Origin: DASXSB01 sp036506275
GTDB taxonomy: Bacteria > Methylomirabilota > Methylomirabilia > Rokubacteriales > CSP1-6
Reading direction: 5' to 3'
Assembly: GCA_036506275.1 (NCBI GenBank)
Contig: DASXSB010000063.1
Coordinates: 1 to 64,000, forward strand
DNA length: 64,000 nucleotides
Part shown: positions 62,788-64,000 of the stretch, piece by piece
Numbering within the stretch: the stretch's first letter is position 1
Layout of the letters: each line of letters begins with the position of its first letter
Program-made: the position numbers and the translations under genes
The notes under the pieces: model-generated
What the model was told of the DNA's origin: nothing
What the model saw: only the letters and a program-made list of their open reading frames with translations
Databases searched by the model: none

Positions 62788-62955
62788 CGCGCGTCCCCGC
62801 TCCCAAGTAGGCCGCGCGGACACACCGAGCGTGCTCGATCCGTCCTCTCTCGCCGCCGCGCGCGCGGTGCCTCTGTGCGCGTGGTCACCGCCACGCTGTC
62901 CTCGTCAACGCGTCCGGCCGCGGCGCCGCGGACGAGGCGCGATGCGAGCTCGCGC

Positions 62956-64000
62956 ATGGCGGTAGCGCCGACCTCCTCCCGCCCCGCGTCCGCGGTGACC
63001 AACGTCGTCGCCAACGCCGGCGGCTTCCTGATCGCCCTCGTCACCGCGTACGTGATGACGCCGTTCCTCATCCACACCCTCGGCGACCAGTACTACGGCC
63101 TCCTCGTCTTTGCGGGCGAGGTGACCGCCTACGTGGCGATGGTGGATCTCGGGCTCCGGGGCGCCGTGCCGATCTTCGTCGCGCATCATCAGGGGAAGGG
63201 GGACACGCGCGGCGTCGCGCGTGTCACGAGCTCCGTCTTCTGGGCGCTCCTCACGCTTGCCGCCGTCGTCTCCGTCGTCTCCGTCGCCTTCTTCGTGTGG
63301 CGGCGCCAGACTCCGGGGCTTCGCGTCGGGGACGAGACGGCGTTCGTGCTCGGAATCGCGGTGGCGGGGGTTCTCGCCGCGCTGCCCCTCGACGTGTTCT
63401 CGGGCGCCCTCGGCGGTGCCCGGCGCCTCGATCTCGTCAACGCCGCCGATAGCGGCGGCAAACTCCTCATCGCGCTCGTCGTGTACCTCGGTCTGCGCGC
63501 AGGCTACGGGCTGGTCTACGTGGTTTCCGCCCAGGCCACCGGCCGGGTCCTGGCCGGCATCGCCGCCGTCGTTCTCGCGCGCTCGGTGGTGGAAGGACTT
63601 TCCATCGCGCGCGCCGACACGTCCGTGCGCGAGCTGCGCTCGCTGTTTCATTTCTGTAGCCGCACGTTCATTCTCAACGTGGCGCGCATGCTGAGCGATC
63701 GCTCCGACGCGATCGTCATCACGTCGCTCCTCGGCCTGCAGGCCGTGACGTACTACGCGGTGCCCAAGATGATGGTCGACTACTGCCTGGCCGCCGTGAG
63801 CGCGGTGGCGACAGGCATGACGCCGCATTTCGTCCGGCTCTATGCGCGCGAGGAGTGGCCGCGACTGCGGGAAGCCTTCCTCGACGCCACCCGCCTCACC
63901 GGCGTCGGCGCTCTGATGTTCGTGGCCTATCTCGCCGCGTTCGGAGAGCCGTTCATGCGCCTGTGGCTGGGTGCCAGATACGTCAACGAGAGCGGCGCTC
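62956..64000 (+). CDS. Polysaccharide flippase-like membrane protein (Wzx/MATE-type), N-terminal part
   Basis: At least 348 residues, open to the right edge, with about nine hydrophobic helices in pairs from residue 15 onward. The opening TNVVANAGGFLIALVTAYVMTPFLIHTLGDQYYG and the segment SRTFILNVARMLSDRSDAIVITSLLGLQAVTYYAVPKMM are typical of Wzx-like lipid-linked oligosaccharide flippases. It may translocate repeat units, and is the only flippase seen in the window; the large block at 18084-50604 has none. The ATG at 62956 is chosen because it opens the conserved helix; the N-terminus is not preceded by a strong ribosome-binding site. Confidence 0.85.
   Translation, partial: MAVAPTSSRPASAVTNVVANAGGFLIALVTAYVMTPFLIHTLGDQYYGLLVFAGEVTAYVAMVDLGLRGAVPIFVAHHQGKGDTRGVARVTSSVFWALLTLAAVVSVVSVAFFVWRRQTPGLRVGDETAFVLGIAVAGVLAALPLDVFSGALGGARRLDLVNAADSGGKLLIALVVYLGLRAGYGLVYVVSAQATGRVLAGIAAVVLARSVVEGLSIARADTSVRELRSLFHFCSRTFILNVARMLSDRSDAIVITSLLGLQAVTYYAVPKMMVDYCLAAVSAVATGMTPHFVRLYAREEWPRLREAFLDATRLTGVGALMFVAYLAAFGEPFMRLWLGARYVNESGA

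Noticed and set aside
62742..62810. 20-codon frame after the ATP-grasp gene
   Set aside because: No ribosome-binding site, no hydrophobic or conserved feature, and it overlaps a hairpin.
60865..62823. 652-codon minus-strand frame opposite the NifU-like and ATP-grasp genes
   Set aside because: It crosses two clearly real plus-strand genes and shows only low-complexity Arg/Gly/Asp sequence.

Overview
The window is very GC-rich bacterial DNA with no rRNA, tRNA, CRISPR array or insertion sequence that I can recognise. An XrtA (exosortase A/EpsH) exopolysaccharide locus, small LDRR-motif proteins and a DUF6335-type protein suggest an uncultivated soil or subsurface lineage such as Candidatus Rokubacteria/Methylomirabilota. 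That placement is an inference from gene content and base composition; nothing in the window proves it.

Layout. 1-617: 5' part of glmS on the minus strand, running off the left edge. 925-1825: two paralogous 77-codon LDRR proteins. 1961-3445: a sigma-54 activator with a degenerate receiver, followed by a terminator. 3655-15097: a plus-strand operon behind a near-perfect sigma-54 (-24/-12) promoter, encoding a polyprenyl sugar transferase, exosortase, TPR lipoprotein PrsT, histidine kinase PrsK, sigma-54 regulator PrsR, a GT2, a YdcF-like protein and a large membrane protein. 15303-18010: a cyclic-di-GMP-I riboswitch leading into a secreted beta-helix protein with a Thr-rich linker. 18084-50604: a long, tightly packed minus-strand block (paralogous beta-helix protein, glycosyltransferases, two asparagine-synthase-like amidotransferases, carbamoyltransferase, C5-epimerase-like protein, an epimerase/oxidoreductase/unknown-domain fusion, UDP-sugar 2-epimerase and dehydrogenase, polymerase-like membrane protein, second sugar transferase, tyrosine kinase, ATPase, chain-length protein, outer-membrane export protein and a beta-barrel protein). 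50667-59659: mostly single small genes of unclear role, a GAF-GAF-PAS protein, a nucleotide-sugar dehydrogenase broken by one in-frame amber codon, an aminotransferase, a desaturase and a CDGSH protein. 59717-62703: radical SAM protein, NifU-like protein and ATP-grasp enzyme. 62956-64000: start of a Wzx-like flippase, running off the right edge.

How it works together. The core is a machine that makes, polymerises, modifies and exports a polysaccharide. UDP-HexNAc epimerase and dehydrogenase would supply uronic acids; the sugar transferases load the lipid carrier; glycosyltransferases extend the unit; amidotransferases, carbamoyltransferase and the C5-epimerase-like protein may decorate it; the Wzy-like, Wzz-like, kinase, Wza-like and beta-barrel proteins polymerise and export it. 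Control appears layered: PrsK/PrsR and a second sigma-54 activator, and c-di-GMP through the riboswitch.

The most notable observation is at 61085: the radical SAM gene apparently stops at TGA, but the bases around it read Cys-TGA-Ala-Glu-Pro, a SECIS-like hairpin sits about 19 nt downstream, and the frame continues to a stop 11 nt before the next gene. This fits selenocysteine insertion and the CUAEP/CCAEP-tail radical SAM (seleno)protein family.
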